64,000 nt of DNA. It comes from JBFXAF01 sp050184585 (lineage in GTDB: Bacteria > Pseudomonadota > Alphaproteobacteria > Rhizobiales > Rhizobiaceae). The position numbers were made by a program, and so were the translations under genes. The stretch is taken from NCBI GenBank assembly GCA_050184585.1, contig JBFXAF010000014.1:1-64000 (forward strand). Direction: 5' to 3'. The notes beneath the pieces were generated by a model that saw nothing but the letters and a program-made list of their open reading frames with translations, was not told the DNA's origin and did no database searches. Positions 1-7,298 of the stretch are shown one piece after another (position 1 is the first letter of the stretch; each line of letters begins with the position of its first letter).

Positions 1-166
1 CTGACGACACGACTCGCTGGAAAGTCCAAAACGGGGGCGCAAAGGAGCCGATCGGCGCGCTGTAGTCTTGACCGCAGTCTCGGTCTTGGATGCTTGTTTG
101 AAGCCAAGCACCGCTCCAGACACATCCAACTTTATCCCTTCACACACAGTTGCAATCGTTGGTCAG

Positions 167-285
167 CTAGTTAGTCATTGACCTGACCACGGCGCCCTCG
201 GGAACCACATCCTCCTCGAGGAAGCGCCACAGCTGCACGATCAGCTTCCGCGCCGTCGCAACGAAGCTGATCCGCTGTATGCCGC
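167..285 (-). pseudogene. IS110-type transposase C-terminal relic
   Basis: A short minus-strand frame ending in a TAG stop reads ARKLIVQLWRFLEEDVVPEG followed by AVVRSMTN. This resembles the extreme C-terminus of IS110/IS1111-group transposases (a conserved ARKLxxxLWR segment, then a VPEGAV tail). Nothing upstream in the same frame continues as transposase, so only the last forty or so residues survive. It would mark an old insertion at the left flank of the mde/pot block. The match is by memory of the family and the fragment is short, so confidence is moderate. The remaining bases from 1 to 416 hold nothing else I can support. Confidence 0.45.
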
Positions 286-416
286 CCGTACCCTGACTTG
301 AACTCGATCGAAATATAACGCCGGACCCGAACGACAGAACAAGTCGACCGCCTGTGACCGGCGCTGAAAGCATTCCCTCCGAGCGCCGGATAAAGCGACC
401 CCTGCTGCAGGCTTGT

Positions 417-806
417 CTAGCTGACCTTGATCGGATCGAAATGGTACACTTTGGAGATGATCTGCCAACGACCGTCGACCAGGATGAGCGACAGCAGATC
501 CGTGAACAGCTTCGGGCCGATAGAGCACTTCACGCGGGCAAATGCGGTAGTCGGCCCAGCGAACTCGATCGAGACGATTCGATCCGACCGGACCTCCTTT
601 CGGCTCGCCGGAGATTCGCGTTTCGCGACAACCGCCAAGTAGCTTGGCAGGTCCATCTGTAGCAACGGGCCCTCCGTTACGCTCGCAAGATGCGAACCGG
701 GGTGGAAGACCTGTGCGAGCGCGGCGACGTCGCAGTTGTAAAGCCCGTCGAAATAGGTCGCGACTGTGTCCACGACCTCGGCATAGTTCTGTCCAAGCAC
801 TGGCAT
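417..806 (-). CDS. NTF2-like (SnoaL/lumazine-binding type) protein
   Basis: A 129-residue single-domain protein with the NTF2-like pattern: an N-terminal helix with a YFDGLYNCDVAALAQVFHPG segment, then alternating strands, ending in a FTDLLSLILVDGRWQIISKVYHF stretch typical of the putative lumazine-binding/SnoaL-like group. These proteins form small alpha+beta barrels and serve either as enzymes or as ligand-binding accessory proteins; no catalytic residues can be assigned. It is the last gene of the minus-strand series, 33 bp after the MFS carrier, so it is probably co-transcribed with that transporter. Its role is unknown. Confidence 0.75.
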   Translation of the reverse strand: MPVLGQNYAEVVDTVATYFDGLYNCDVAALAQVFHPGSHLASVTEGPLLQMDLPSYLAVVAKRESPASRKEVRSDRIVSIEFAGPTTAFARVKCSIGPKLFTDLLSLILVDGRWQIISKVYHFDPIKVS

Positions 807-839
807 ACCCTCTCTCTCCGGTTTGAACGCTTCTGGCGC

Positions 840-2075
840 CTATCTTTGTCCGCCCGCCAGCCGCAGTGCCTCAGGTCGGCTCCGTAGCCTCCACATCGCA
901 ACCGCGCCGAGAAAGGGTCCCGGTGCGAGAATCCCAAAGGCGTAGCGCCAGGTGACAAGTTCCACGACCAGCGGAAGCAGTTGGATCGCGAGGATCGTCA
1001 GCAGAAAACCTAGGCATGTCTGGACGGTCAGCATAGTCCCCACCAGCTCAGGCGGCGCCAACTCTGAAACACTGGCGGAGAATTGAGCTGAATCGGCAAC
1101 GACAGTGATCCCCCAGATGACTGCCACGAGAACGACAACAAGTGCACCGAGCTCCGGCGTGAAACCGATAATCAAAGCGCAGGCGCCACTCACGATCATG
1201 ACCGCCATGGTGACAGTGGTTCGACCAAGGCGATCAGCGATGATACCCGCCGCGACGCTCCCTGCGGCGCCGCCCGCGATGACGATGAAGGCGAGGAGGC
1301 TGACGTGATCCGCCAAGGCGGAGCGGGTCGCGTTCATTGCCCATCCCAAGAACGCGCCGATCCATGCCCACATCGCATAGAGTTCCCACATGTGCCCGAG
1401 GTATCCAGCATTGGCGAGAAGCATCGGCCGCTGGCGGAATGCTCTCCAGGCCTCCCCCGCGCGGAACGCTGTCGCGCGGCGATGGCGCGGTCCGAGCCGG
1501 ATTGCGAGGATCGCGATCCCGGACAGCGTGGCGCAGATCGTCGATGCAATGATAATCATCGGCGCGTCGAAGCCGCCGGCCGCGCCGAAGCCGCCGGCCG
1601 CGCCGAAGCCGCCGGCCGCGCCGAAGAGAAAAGGCAGTGACGACCCTAGCGCCAGCGCCCCGACGATCATCCCGATCATCAAGCCCACCGCACGTTCGGC
1701 CCATGTCGCGGCCATCTTCATTCCGACCGGATAGACGCCGGCGAGAGCCGCGCCGCAGACGAACCGCAGCAAGACGGATCCGCCGCTGCTCAGCGCCGTG
1801 CCGAGAAGCGCGAGGTTGCAGAGAGCGGCGACACATGTCGCCGCAGCGAAGACCCGCCGGGGATCGAACCTGTCCGCGATTCCAAGCAAGGCAGCCGCCA
1901 GCGTTCCGCCAACGAACCCAAGTTGCACGGCCGTGGTCAGCATGCCTGCCCGCTGCATGGAAAGTTCGCCGGCCGCCACCGATGACGCAGTTGCGGCCGT
2001 GGCTGAGAACCACAGCGACATAGACGCGGTCTGGCAGACCACGATCGTGGCGATTGATCCCTGTTTGCCAAGCAT
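840..2075 (-). CDS. MFS transporter
   Basis: A 411-residue polytopic protein with about twelve hydrophobic segments. It opens with a short cytoplasmic N-terminus, then a first helix containing SLWFSATA, a typical start for CynX/NimT-like and related major facilitator carriers, and a RFDPRRVFAAATC stretch in the conserved loop-2 region. An 18-bp unit repeated three times encodes GAAGGF x3 at about residues 150-168, in a loop between membrane segments. It follows the PotA-type ATPase by 30 bp and precedes the NTF2-like gene, suggesting one transcript. Direction of transport and substrate are not visible; export or uptake of a small product of the methionine/peptide pathway upstream is only a guess. 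Confidence 0.85.
   Translation of the reverse strand: MLGKQGSIATIVVCQTASMSLWFSATAATASSVAAGELSMQRAGMLTTAVQLGFVGGTLAAALLGIADRFDPRRVFAAATCVAALCNLALLGTALSSGGSVLLRFVCGAALAGVYPVGMKMAATWAERAVGLMIGMIVGALALGSSLPFLFGAAGGFGAAGGFGAAGGFDAPMIIIASTICATLSGIAILAIRLGPRHRRATAFRAGEAWRAFRQRPMLLANAGYLGHMWELYAMWAWIGAFLGWAMNATRSALADHVSLLAFIVIAGGAAGSVAAGIIADRLGRTTVTMAVMIVSGACALIIGFTPELGALVVVLVAVIWGITVVADSAQFSASVSELAPPELVGTMLTVQTCLGFLLTILAIQLLPLVVELVTWRYAFGILAPGPFLGAVAMWRLRSRPEALRLAGGQR
1570..1626. repeat. 18-bp tandem repeat, three copies, inside the MFS gene
   Basis: The unit AAGCCGCCGGCCGCGCCG occurs at 1570-1587, 1588-1605 and 1606-1623, followed by the first three bases of another copy. The copies are identical. 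On the coding (minus) strand each copy adds six residues, GAAGGF, so gain or loss of a unit by slippage keeps the reading frame. Confidence 0.95.
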
Positions 2076-2105
2076 GCGAGGAGTTATCTCGACCCGGACA
2101 CGACG

Positions 2106-3104
2106 CTAGCTTGAGAGCAAGACCGCATCTTTTTCGTCCCAGATCGCTGCGACCTTTTCGCCACGCGCCGGCGGATCCCGATCGATATCGGCGCGGATCG
2201 TTGTTCCACCGTCTAGTTCGATGGTCGTCCGATAGTACGGCCCAAGAAACCGGACATCGGTAACAGTCCCCAGGACCGACCCCGCCGCCGTGGCCGCGCC
2301 TGCCGCCCGTACGGCAATATGCTCAGGCCGCACGGCAATCATCGCCGGGTTTTTCGGGTCTGCCTTGATCAGGTTTGTTTCCCCGATGAAGTCGGCGACG
2401 TAGGTCGACACGGGTCTGCGGTAGATCTCCTCTGGCGATCCTTGCTGGACAATCAGACCATCCTGCATGACGACGATCTCATCGGAGAGAGCGAGCGCCT
2501 CCTCTTGATCATGTGTCACGTAGATGAAGGTGATGCCAACCTCACGCTGGAGCGACTTCAGCTCAGCCTGCATGCGGCGACGCATCTTGAGGTCGAGTGC
2601 GCCAAGCGGTTCGTCGAGCAGGAGAACGGCTGGGCGGGTGACCAGAGCGCGTGCCAGGGCGACACGTTGTTGTTGGCCGCCAGAAAGCTGTGCAGGAAAG
2701 CTTTCCGCCTTGTCGGGGATGCCGATCATTTGAAGGCTGGCAGTCACACGCGCCGCAACTTCGTGTTTCGGGACGCCCAGCATCCTCAGCCCGTAGGCCA
2801 CGTTGTTTCTCACGGTCATGTGCGGGAACAGCGCGTAGGACTGGAAGACCATTCGGGTCTGCCGCTGCTTCAATGATGTGTCCGGAACTGACTTTCCCCG
2901 AACCAGCACTTGACCCGAACTCGGCTCCTCGAAGCCGCCGATCATGCGCAGCGTCGTGGTCTTGCCGCAGCCGGATGGTCCGAGAAGCGTCACGAACCGA
3001 CCTGCGCTGACGCGCAGGTCGATCCCGTTGACCGCCACGAAGTCGCCGAAGCGCTTCGTAACGGCCTTCAGCTCCACGTCTGCGAGGGATGCAGACTGCA
3101 TCAT
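2106..3104 (-). CDS. ABC transporter ATPase, PotA/spermidine-putrescine type
   Basis: A 332-residue ATPase with Walker [10 protein letters not shown], a Q-loop, signature [15 protein letters not shown], Walker [12 protein letters not shown] and the H-loop [10 protein letters not shown]-terminal TOBE-type beta domain follows from about residue 245, as in PotA/FbpC/UgpC-class importers. The start overlaps the stop of the solute-binding protein gene (ATGA at 3101-3104), so translation is coupled. With the two permeases and binding protein upstream it forms a complete polyamine-type importer, although this family also takes up other small cations, opines and amino acid derivatives. Confidence 0.92.
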   Translation of the reverse strand: MMQSASLADVELKAVTKRFGDFVAVNGIDLRVSAGRFVTLLGPSGCGKTTTLRMIGGFEEPSSGQVLVRGKSVPDTSLKQRQTRMVFQSYALFPHMTVRNNVAYGLRMLGVPKHEVAARVTASLQMIGIPDKAESFPAQLSGGQQQRVALARALVTRPAVLLLDEPLGALDLKMRRRMQAELKSLQREVGITFIYVTHDQEEALALSDEIVVMQDGLIVQQGSPEEIYRRPVSTYVADFIGETNLIKADPKNPAMIAVRPEHIAVRAAGAATAAGSVLGTVTDVRFLGPYYRTTIELDGGTTIRADIDRDPPARGEKVAAIWDEKDAVLLSS

Positions 3105-4186
3105 GCTGCCTTGACCTCGTTCCAGATCTCGATCCAGCGGGCGCGGTTCGGCAGGGCCTTCTTGAACACGAGCTGTGACATGCTGGCTGGGTTGATGCCC
3201 AGATCGGTCACGAGCGTCGGATCCATTATCTTGACCGCGTCGGCTGACGTCGTCGCATAGCGCGACTTCTCACCCAGATACTTTCCGTATTCGGGCGAAA
3301 GCGTCAGGTTCGCGTAGTCCTCGACGTCCGCCTTCCGCTGTGACGTTGCCACAAGCGCGATGCCCTCATTCCAGCCCAGCGCTCCCTCCTTTGGCCAGAC
3401 CCAGCCGGCGTCGATGCCCTGATCCCGGAGCGGCTTCACAGCAGCCAGGAATGACCAGGCAATCGCAGCTTCGCCCGAACCAAGCACGGTCTGAAGATCG
3501 GCAAAGGAATGCCAATATGAGCGCACGAGCGGCTTCTGGGAGATCATCAACTTCTTGACCTCTCCCAGTTCCCTTTCGTCCATGTCGTATGGCTTCTTGA
3601 TGCCAAGCTTGAGCGCGCCGACGGCCAAGCTGTCCTCAGGCTCGTCGCGCATGCTGATCTGGCCAGCAAACTTCGGGTCGAACAGCGCGTCGATGCTGTC
3701 GATGTCGCCGGTGATCTTCCTGTTGTATGCGATCGCATTGGCGCCCCAAACGAGCGGGGTTCCGTAATACAAGCCGTTGAATTCCCATTCTGGCGTGCCG
3801 ATGAATTCGGGAAACACGCCGGAAAGGTTTGTGATCCTCGACTTGTCCATTGGCGCGATCAGCCCGATCTCCGCCATGAGAGGTACGTAGCTCTGGATGG
3901 GCGCGACCATGTCGTAAAGGCCGGCGCCGCCGCCCTTCAGTTTGCCAACCATCTCATCCGAAGTCGAATAGAACGTCGGACGGATCGGCAGACCCTTCTC
4001 CTCGGAGAACTTGACGAAGTTATCGTCCCCGAACGCCGTCCAAGTGAACATATTGAGAGGCTCGGCGCCCAGAGCAAACTTCGTTCCGAGTCCTGTCGCC
4101 GCGGCTGCGGCTCCGAGCAGCTTCATCATGGCGCGGCGCGACATGCTGCGTGGAATGAGAACGCTCAGCTTTCCATCATCCGTCAT
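3101..4186 (-). CDS. PotD/PotF-type extracellular solute-binding protein, Tat signal
   Basis: A 361-residue periplasmic binding protein of the spermidine/putrescine family (family 1). The N-terminus has a Tat-like leader, SRRAMMKLLGAAAAATGLG, followed by mature sequence beginning near LNMFTW, which is typical of PotD-like proteins. I chose ATG 4186 because it carries a GGGG-rich ribosome site and starts just after the upstream permease stop at 4210. A longer frame would run back through the permease gene. It sits between permease and ATPase genes in one operon. The ligand cannot be read from the sequence. Confidence 0.9.
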   Translation of the reverse strand: MTDDGKLSVLIPRSMSRRAMMKLLGAAAAATGLGTKFALGAEPLNMFTWTAFGDDNFVKFSEEKGLPIRPTFYSTSDEMVGKLKGGGAGLYDMVAPIQSYVPLMAEIGLIAPMDKSRITNLSGVFPEFIGTPEWEFNGLYYGTPLVWGANAIAYNRKITGDIDSIDALFDPKFAGQISMRDEPEDSLAVGALKLGIKKPYDMDERELGEVKKLMISQKPLVRSYWHSFADLQTVLGSGEAAIAWSFLAAVKPLRDQGIDAGWVWPKEGALGWNEGIALVATSQRKADVEDYANLTLSPEYGKYLGEKSRYATTSADAVKIMDPTLVTDLGINPASMSQLVFKKALPNRARWIEIWNEVKAA

Positions 4187-4209
4187 GTGAAACCCCTTTC
4201 TTGTTACCC

Positions 4210-5007
4210 CTACGTTTTCTGCGTCTTGGCTGAAAGTCGCAGCATGACCTCGGCGAACACCGCGGTCATGCCGCTCACCAGAAGCGTAATGGACGCAAGT
4301 GCATTCACTTCCGGCGTAATCCCGTAGCGGAGCAGACCCCACAGATACATCGGCAGGGTGTTGTCGACGCCGGTGGTGAACACGGCAACCACGACGTCGT
4401 CGAAAGAGAGTGTGAAGACGATCAATGCGGAGGCGACGATGGCTGGCATCAGAAGCGGCAGCGTCACGGTCCTGAGCACGGTAATGAAGCCAGCGCCGAG
4501 ATCCCAGGCGGCTTCCTCGAGCCGATGATCGAAGGTGGCCAGCCGCGCGTGCACGATCAGGACTACGTAGGGGATGCCAATGAGGCTGTGGCCCAGCATC
4601 ACAGTCAATAGCGACAGCCGGATGCTTATCGCATCAAGGAAGGTAAGCAGCGCAACACCCAGGATGAGGCGCGGGAGAACCATGGGCGCGGCCGCGAGAG
4701 CGAGCAGGCCTGTGCTCATCCTTCCCCCCTGACGGGCCAGGCCGATTGCGAAGGCAACGCCGAGCATGATCGAGATGACGACGGTGAAGAAGGCAACGAA
4801 CAGGCTGTTGCTGAGCGACGTGGCGATCGAATGGTTGTCAAAGAGACGGCGATACCAATCCAGGGTGAAGCCGCGGATCGGGAGAACTGAAATCTCCGAT
4901 GTGTTGAACGAGAACAACACCACGACGATCAGTGGAAAGAAAAGGAAGAGCACGACCGCCATAAACCAGATTGCCAGCAGATGGGTCGGCATCATCGAGC
5001 GGCGCAT
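4210..5007 (-). CDS. ABC transporter permease, PotC type
   Basis: A 265-residue inner-membrane permease with six hydrophobic segments. The cytoplasmic EAA loop is present as EEAAWDLGAGFITVLRTVTL, the coupling helix that docks to the ATPase. ATG 5007 (MRRSMMPTHLL) follows the stop of the preceding permease with one base between them, so the two are translated together. The family is the second permease (PotC-like) of polyamine/opine importers. Confidence 0.9.
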   Translation of the reverse strand: MRRSMMPTHLLAIWFMAVVLFLFFPLIVVVLFSFNTSEISVLPIRGFTLDWYRRLFDNHSIATSLSNSLFVAFFTVVISIMLGVAFAIGLARQGGRMSTGLLALAAAPMVLPRLILGVALLTFLDAISIRLSLLTVMLGHSLIGIPYVVLIVHARLATFDHRLEEAAWDLGAGFITVLRTVTLPLLMPAIVASALIVFTLSFDDVVVAVFTTGVDNTLPMYLWGLLRYGITPEVNALASITLLVSGMTAVFAEVMLRLSAKTQKT

Positions 5008-5008
5008 C

Positions 5009-5851
5009 TCAGCGACTGCCGATCTTATTGTAGCGGAAGCCGATGCTGACCAGCGCCGCAACGACGCACACCATCAGCATGGTGAGCGCGGAGCCGAATG
5101 GATATTCGAACGTTCCGCCGAACTGCTTGGCAATGATGTTGCCGAGCATCACCCCGCTCGTGCCGCCGAGCAATTCCGGGGTAACATAGGCTCCCATGGC
5201 CGGCACGAACACAAAGATGCAGCCTGCCACGATGCCGGGAAGGCTGATCGGCAACGTAATCGTAAGAAACGCCCGGATCCGGCCGGCGCCCAGGTCGTGG
5301 GCGGCTTCGAGCAGCTTGTCATCGAACCGTTCCAGCACAGCGTAAATCGGCAGGATCATGAAAGGCATGTAGATGTGAACGAGCGCGACGATGACGGCGA
5401 ACTCGCTGTACAGCATCCACTCCAGCGGCGCGTCCACCATGCCGCTGCCGACCAGTCCCTGATTGAGGACGCCGTTGCGGCCGAGGATCAGGACCCAGGC
5501 AAAAGTCCGCACCAGATAGCTCGTCCAGAGCGGCATGATCACCAGCATGAGCAGAGTGATACGGAACCGACGTACCTTGCGAGCGAGGAAGTATGCGACC
5601 GGGTACGCAACGATGAGGGAGATGAATGTGGTGAGGAGCGATATCTTCAGCGTGCGCAGCCCGACGCTGTAGTACATGGAACCGGTGACGGCGCGCCAGT
5701 AGTTGCCGACATTGAAGTCGGAAACGATCATGTAGTTCTCGGTGCGCCAGAAGCTATAGACCAACACCACGCCGAGCGGCATGACGAAAAAGAGTGTCAA
5801 CCATCCGCCCGCCGGGAGGAGCAGAAATGCGTTTGAGCGCTTCCGTCTCAT
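5009..5851 (-). CDS. ABC transporter permease, PotB type
   Basis: A 280-residue permease with an N-terminal membrane helix, a periplasmic region and five further helices. The EAA loop reads LEAAHDLGAGRIRAFLTITL. This is the PotB-like partner of the following permease. It starts 10 bp after the M24 peptidase stop, which places the peptidase and the transporter in the same transcription unit and suggests that the peptidase acts on the imported compound or its derivative. Confidence 0.9.
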   Translation of the reverse strand: MRRKRSNAFLLLPAGGWLTLFFVMPLGVVLVYSFWRTENYMIVSDFNVGNYWRAVTGSMYYSVGLRTLKISLLTTFISLIVAYPVAYFLARKVRRFRITLLMLVIMPLWTSYLVRTFAWVLILGRNGVLNQGLVGSGMVDAPLEWMLYSEFAVIVALVHIYMPFMILPIYAVLERFDDKLLEAAHDLGAGRIRAFLTITLPISLPGIVAGCIFVFVPAMGAYVTPELLGGTSGVMLGNIIAKQFGGTFEYPFGSALTMLMVCVVAALVSIGFRYNKIGSR

Positions 5852-5861
5852 TGGCCTGCGC

Positions 5862-7097
5862 TCAGGCCAGATATTCGGCGAGGTCTAGTGACTTGGATGC
5901 GTTCGTAAGCCTCTCGCATCCCCGGTCGGTGACGACGACCGTATCCTCACAAAGCATCCCCTCGATTCCCTGGACGTAGTAACCAACCTCCACGTTGATC
6001 ACCATTCCGGCCTCAAGCCCTCCTTCCATCGCAGGCACCCGGAAGACCGAGCTTGTCGGGTCGTCCTTGGCCACCATAGGAGGATCGTAAACCACTATCC
6101 CAATCCCGTGCCCGCAGTGGAAACGATGGTAGTTGGTCAGGTTCAATTCGCGCAGTGGGTTGATGGCGGCCTCGAAAAGGTCGGCCGGACGCGCGCCGGC
6201 CTTTATGAGACCGAGTGCCGCCTCGACGCCTGTCGACAACGCATCCCAGAGACGGCGCTGCCGATCGTTCGGCTTGCCGAGGATCACCTGGCGCGCAGTG
6301 TCCGAGTGGTAGGACTTGTAAGTGCAACCGATGTCCCAGCGAACCAGATCCCCAGCCTCAATGACTTTCGGCGCCGTCAGAAGCTGTGGTTGGGACGTCC
6401 TGCGGCCGCTTGCGAAGAGCGCGAAGGATGGCCAAGCGTCGTGTTCCACGAGGGCCGCATGGTATCGCCGTTGGAGGTCCATATCGGTCATGCCGGGCCG
6501 CAGGGTCTTTACCGCGGCCGCAACTGCGAGCTCGGTGATCTCGGATGCACGACGAAGCCGATCGATCTCTTCAGGTGTCTTGACCAACTTGGTCGTTTGG
6601 AGGACCGACGATGCCGGTACGATCGAAGCGCCAGGAAGCGCTTCGACAACCCGGTTCCAGTCGGTGACCGATAGCCCGGTTTCGTCGAGCCCTATCCGAG
6701 CCGTCGCCAATCCGCGCAGGGAGAGAGCCTGAACCAATCCGTCGACAGCACTCGTCGCGGGTCTTGCCCGTTCGATGAGATCTCGGCAGGCCAGACCGAA
6801 CTCATCCATTCTTGACGGATCACCTTGTGCTCGCGTGAAAGAGCCTACCAGGTAGACGTCGTCGATCCATGAATTGCAGCTTACGAAGGTTTCCACCTCG
6901 ATTGCCGGGATGATTGCGCTGGCTTGCGGCGTCGAAGCGGGGGCAAACAATGCAAAGACGTTCGCGTTGCGCATGAAGCGGTGCGTGATGTTGTGGTGGT
7001 CAGTTAGATACTCGACATTCTCGGGAGTCGACGCGACGAGTACGTCGAGGCCGTGAGCGGACATCAGTTTCTCTGCTCTCGTCTTGTTAAGCAGCAT
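5862..7097 (-). CDS. M24-family metallopeptidase (Xaa-Pro dipeptidase/creatinase type)
   Basis: A 411-residue cytoplasmic enzyme with an N-terminal creatinase-like domain (about 1-145) and a C-terminal pita-bread domain. All five metal-ligand positions are visible: two Asp in DIGCTYKSYHSDTAR, His in HCGHGIGIV, Glu in NVEVGYY and Glu in CEDTVVV. It should therefore be an active dinuclear metallohydrolase cleaving an Xaa-Pro-like or related C-N bond. I use ATG 7097, which has a GAGGGG ribosome site; an upstream extension is unlike the family. It is the first gene of the peptidase-Pot-MFS unit, about 140 bp downstream of the inverted repeat at 7239-7254. Confidence 0.9.
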   Translation of the reverse strand: MLLNKTRAEKLMSAHGLDVLVASTPENVEYLTDHHNITHRFMRNANVFALFAPASTPQASAIIPAIEVETFVSCNSWIDDVYLVGSFTRAQGDPSRMDEFGLACRDLIERARPATSAVDGLVQALSLRGLATARIGLDETGLSVTDWNRVVEALPGASIVPASSVLQTTKLVKTPEEIDRLRRASEITELAVAAAVKTLRPGMTDMDLQRRYHAALVEHDAWPSFALFASGRRTSQPQLLTAPKVIEAGDLVRWDIGCTYKSYHSDTARQVILGKPNDRQRRLWDALSTGVEAALGLIKAGARPADLFEAAINPLRELNLTNYHRFHCGHGIGIVVYDPPMVAKDDPTSSVFRVPAMEGGLEAGMVINVEVGYYVQGIEGMLCEDTVVVTDRGCERLTNASKSLDLAEYLA

Positions 7098-7210
7098 GCT
7101 CCACCCCTCTTGCCGCGCACCGCATAGGATTCTCCTGGCAATTAGGCACAGCGTAAGGCTGAGCGCTAGATGGTTGATTGCGAATGCTGCCATGCACGCA
7201 CCCAATTCAA

Positions 7211-7224
7211 GCAGTATCTGCCAT
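7211..7224. promoter_or_regulatory. Possible second half-site, GCAGTATCTGCCAT
   Basis: On the minus strand this reads ATGGCAGATACTGC, which repeats the TGGCAGAT half of the better inverted repeat centred 28 bp away. Two related sites upstream of the same gene would fit a multimeric Lrp-type regulator. The call rests on similarity alone. Confidence 0.3.
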
Positions 7225-7238
7225 AATTCTCGGAAAAC

Positions 7239-7254
7239 TGGCAGATCATGCCAA
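7239..7254. promoter_or_regulatory. Candidate operator TGGCAGATCATGCCAA upstream of the peptidase-Pot operon
   Basis: An inverted repeat (TGGCA / TGCCA around a five-base centre) lies in the 200-bp gap between the mdeB-like gene and the M24 gene. It matches 15 of 16 bases of the sequence at 12097-12112, between mdeA and mdeR. The shared site suggests that the Lrp-family regulator encoded at 12134 controls both transcription units. Spacing to the M24 start is about 140 bp. Confidence 0.5.
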
Positions 7255-7298
7255 TAATCTCAATCAACTTGTTCGGGCCAAAAACACACTCGCACCGC

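Noticed and set aside
459..470. A copy of the TTGGCAGATCAT half-site inside the NTF2-like gene
   Set aside because: It encodes the conserved WQII segment of the protein and lies near the end of the gene, so it is explained by coding.
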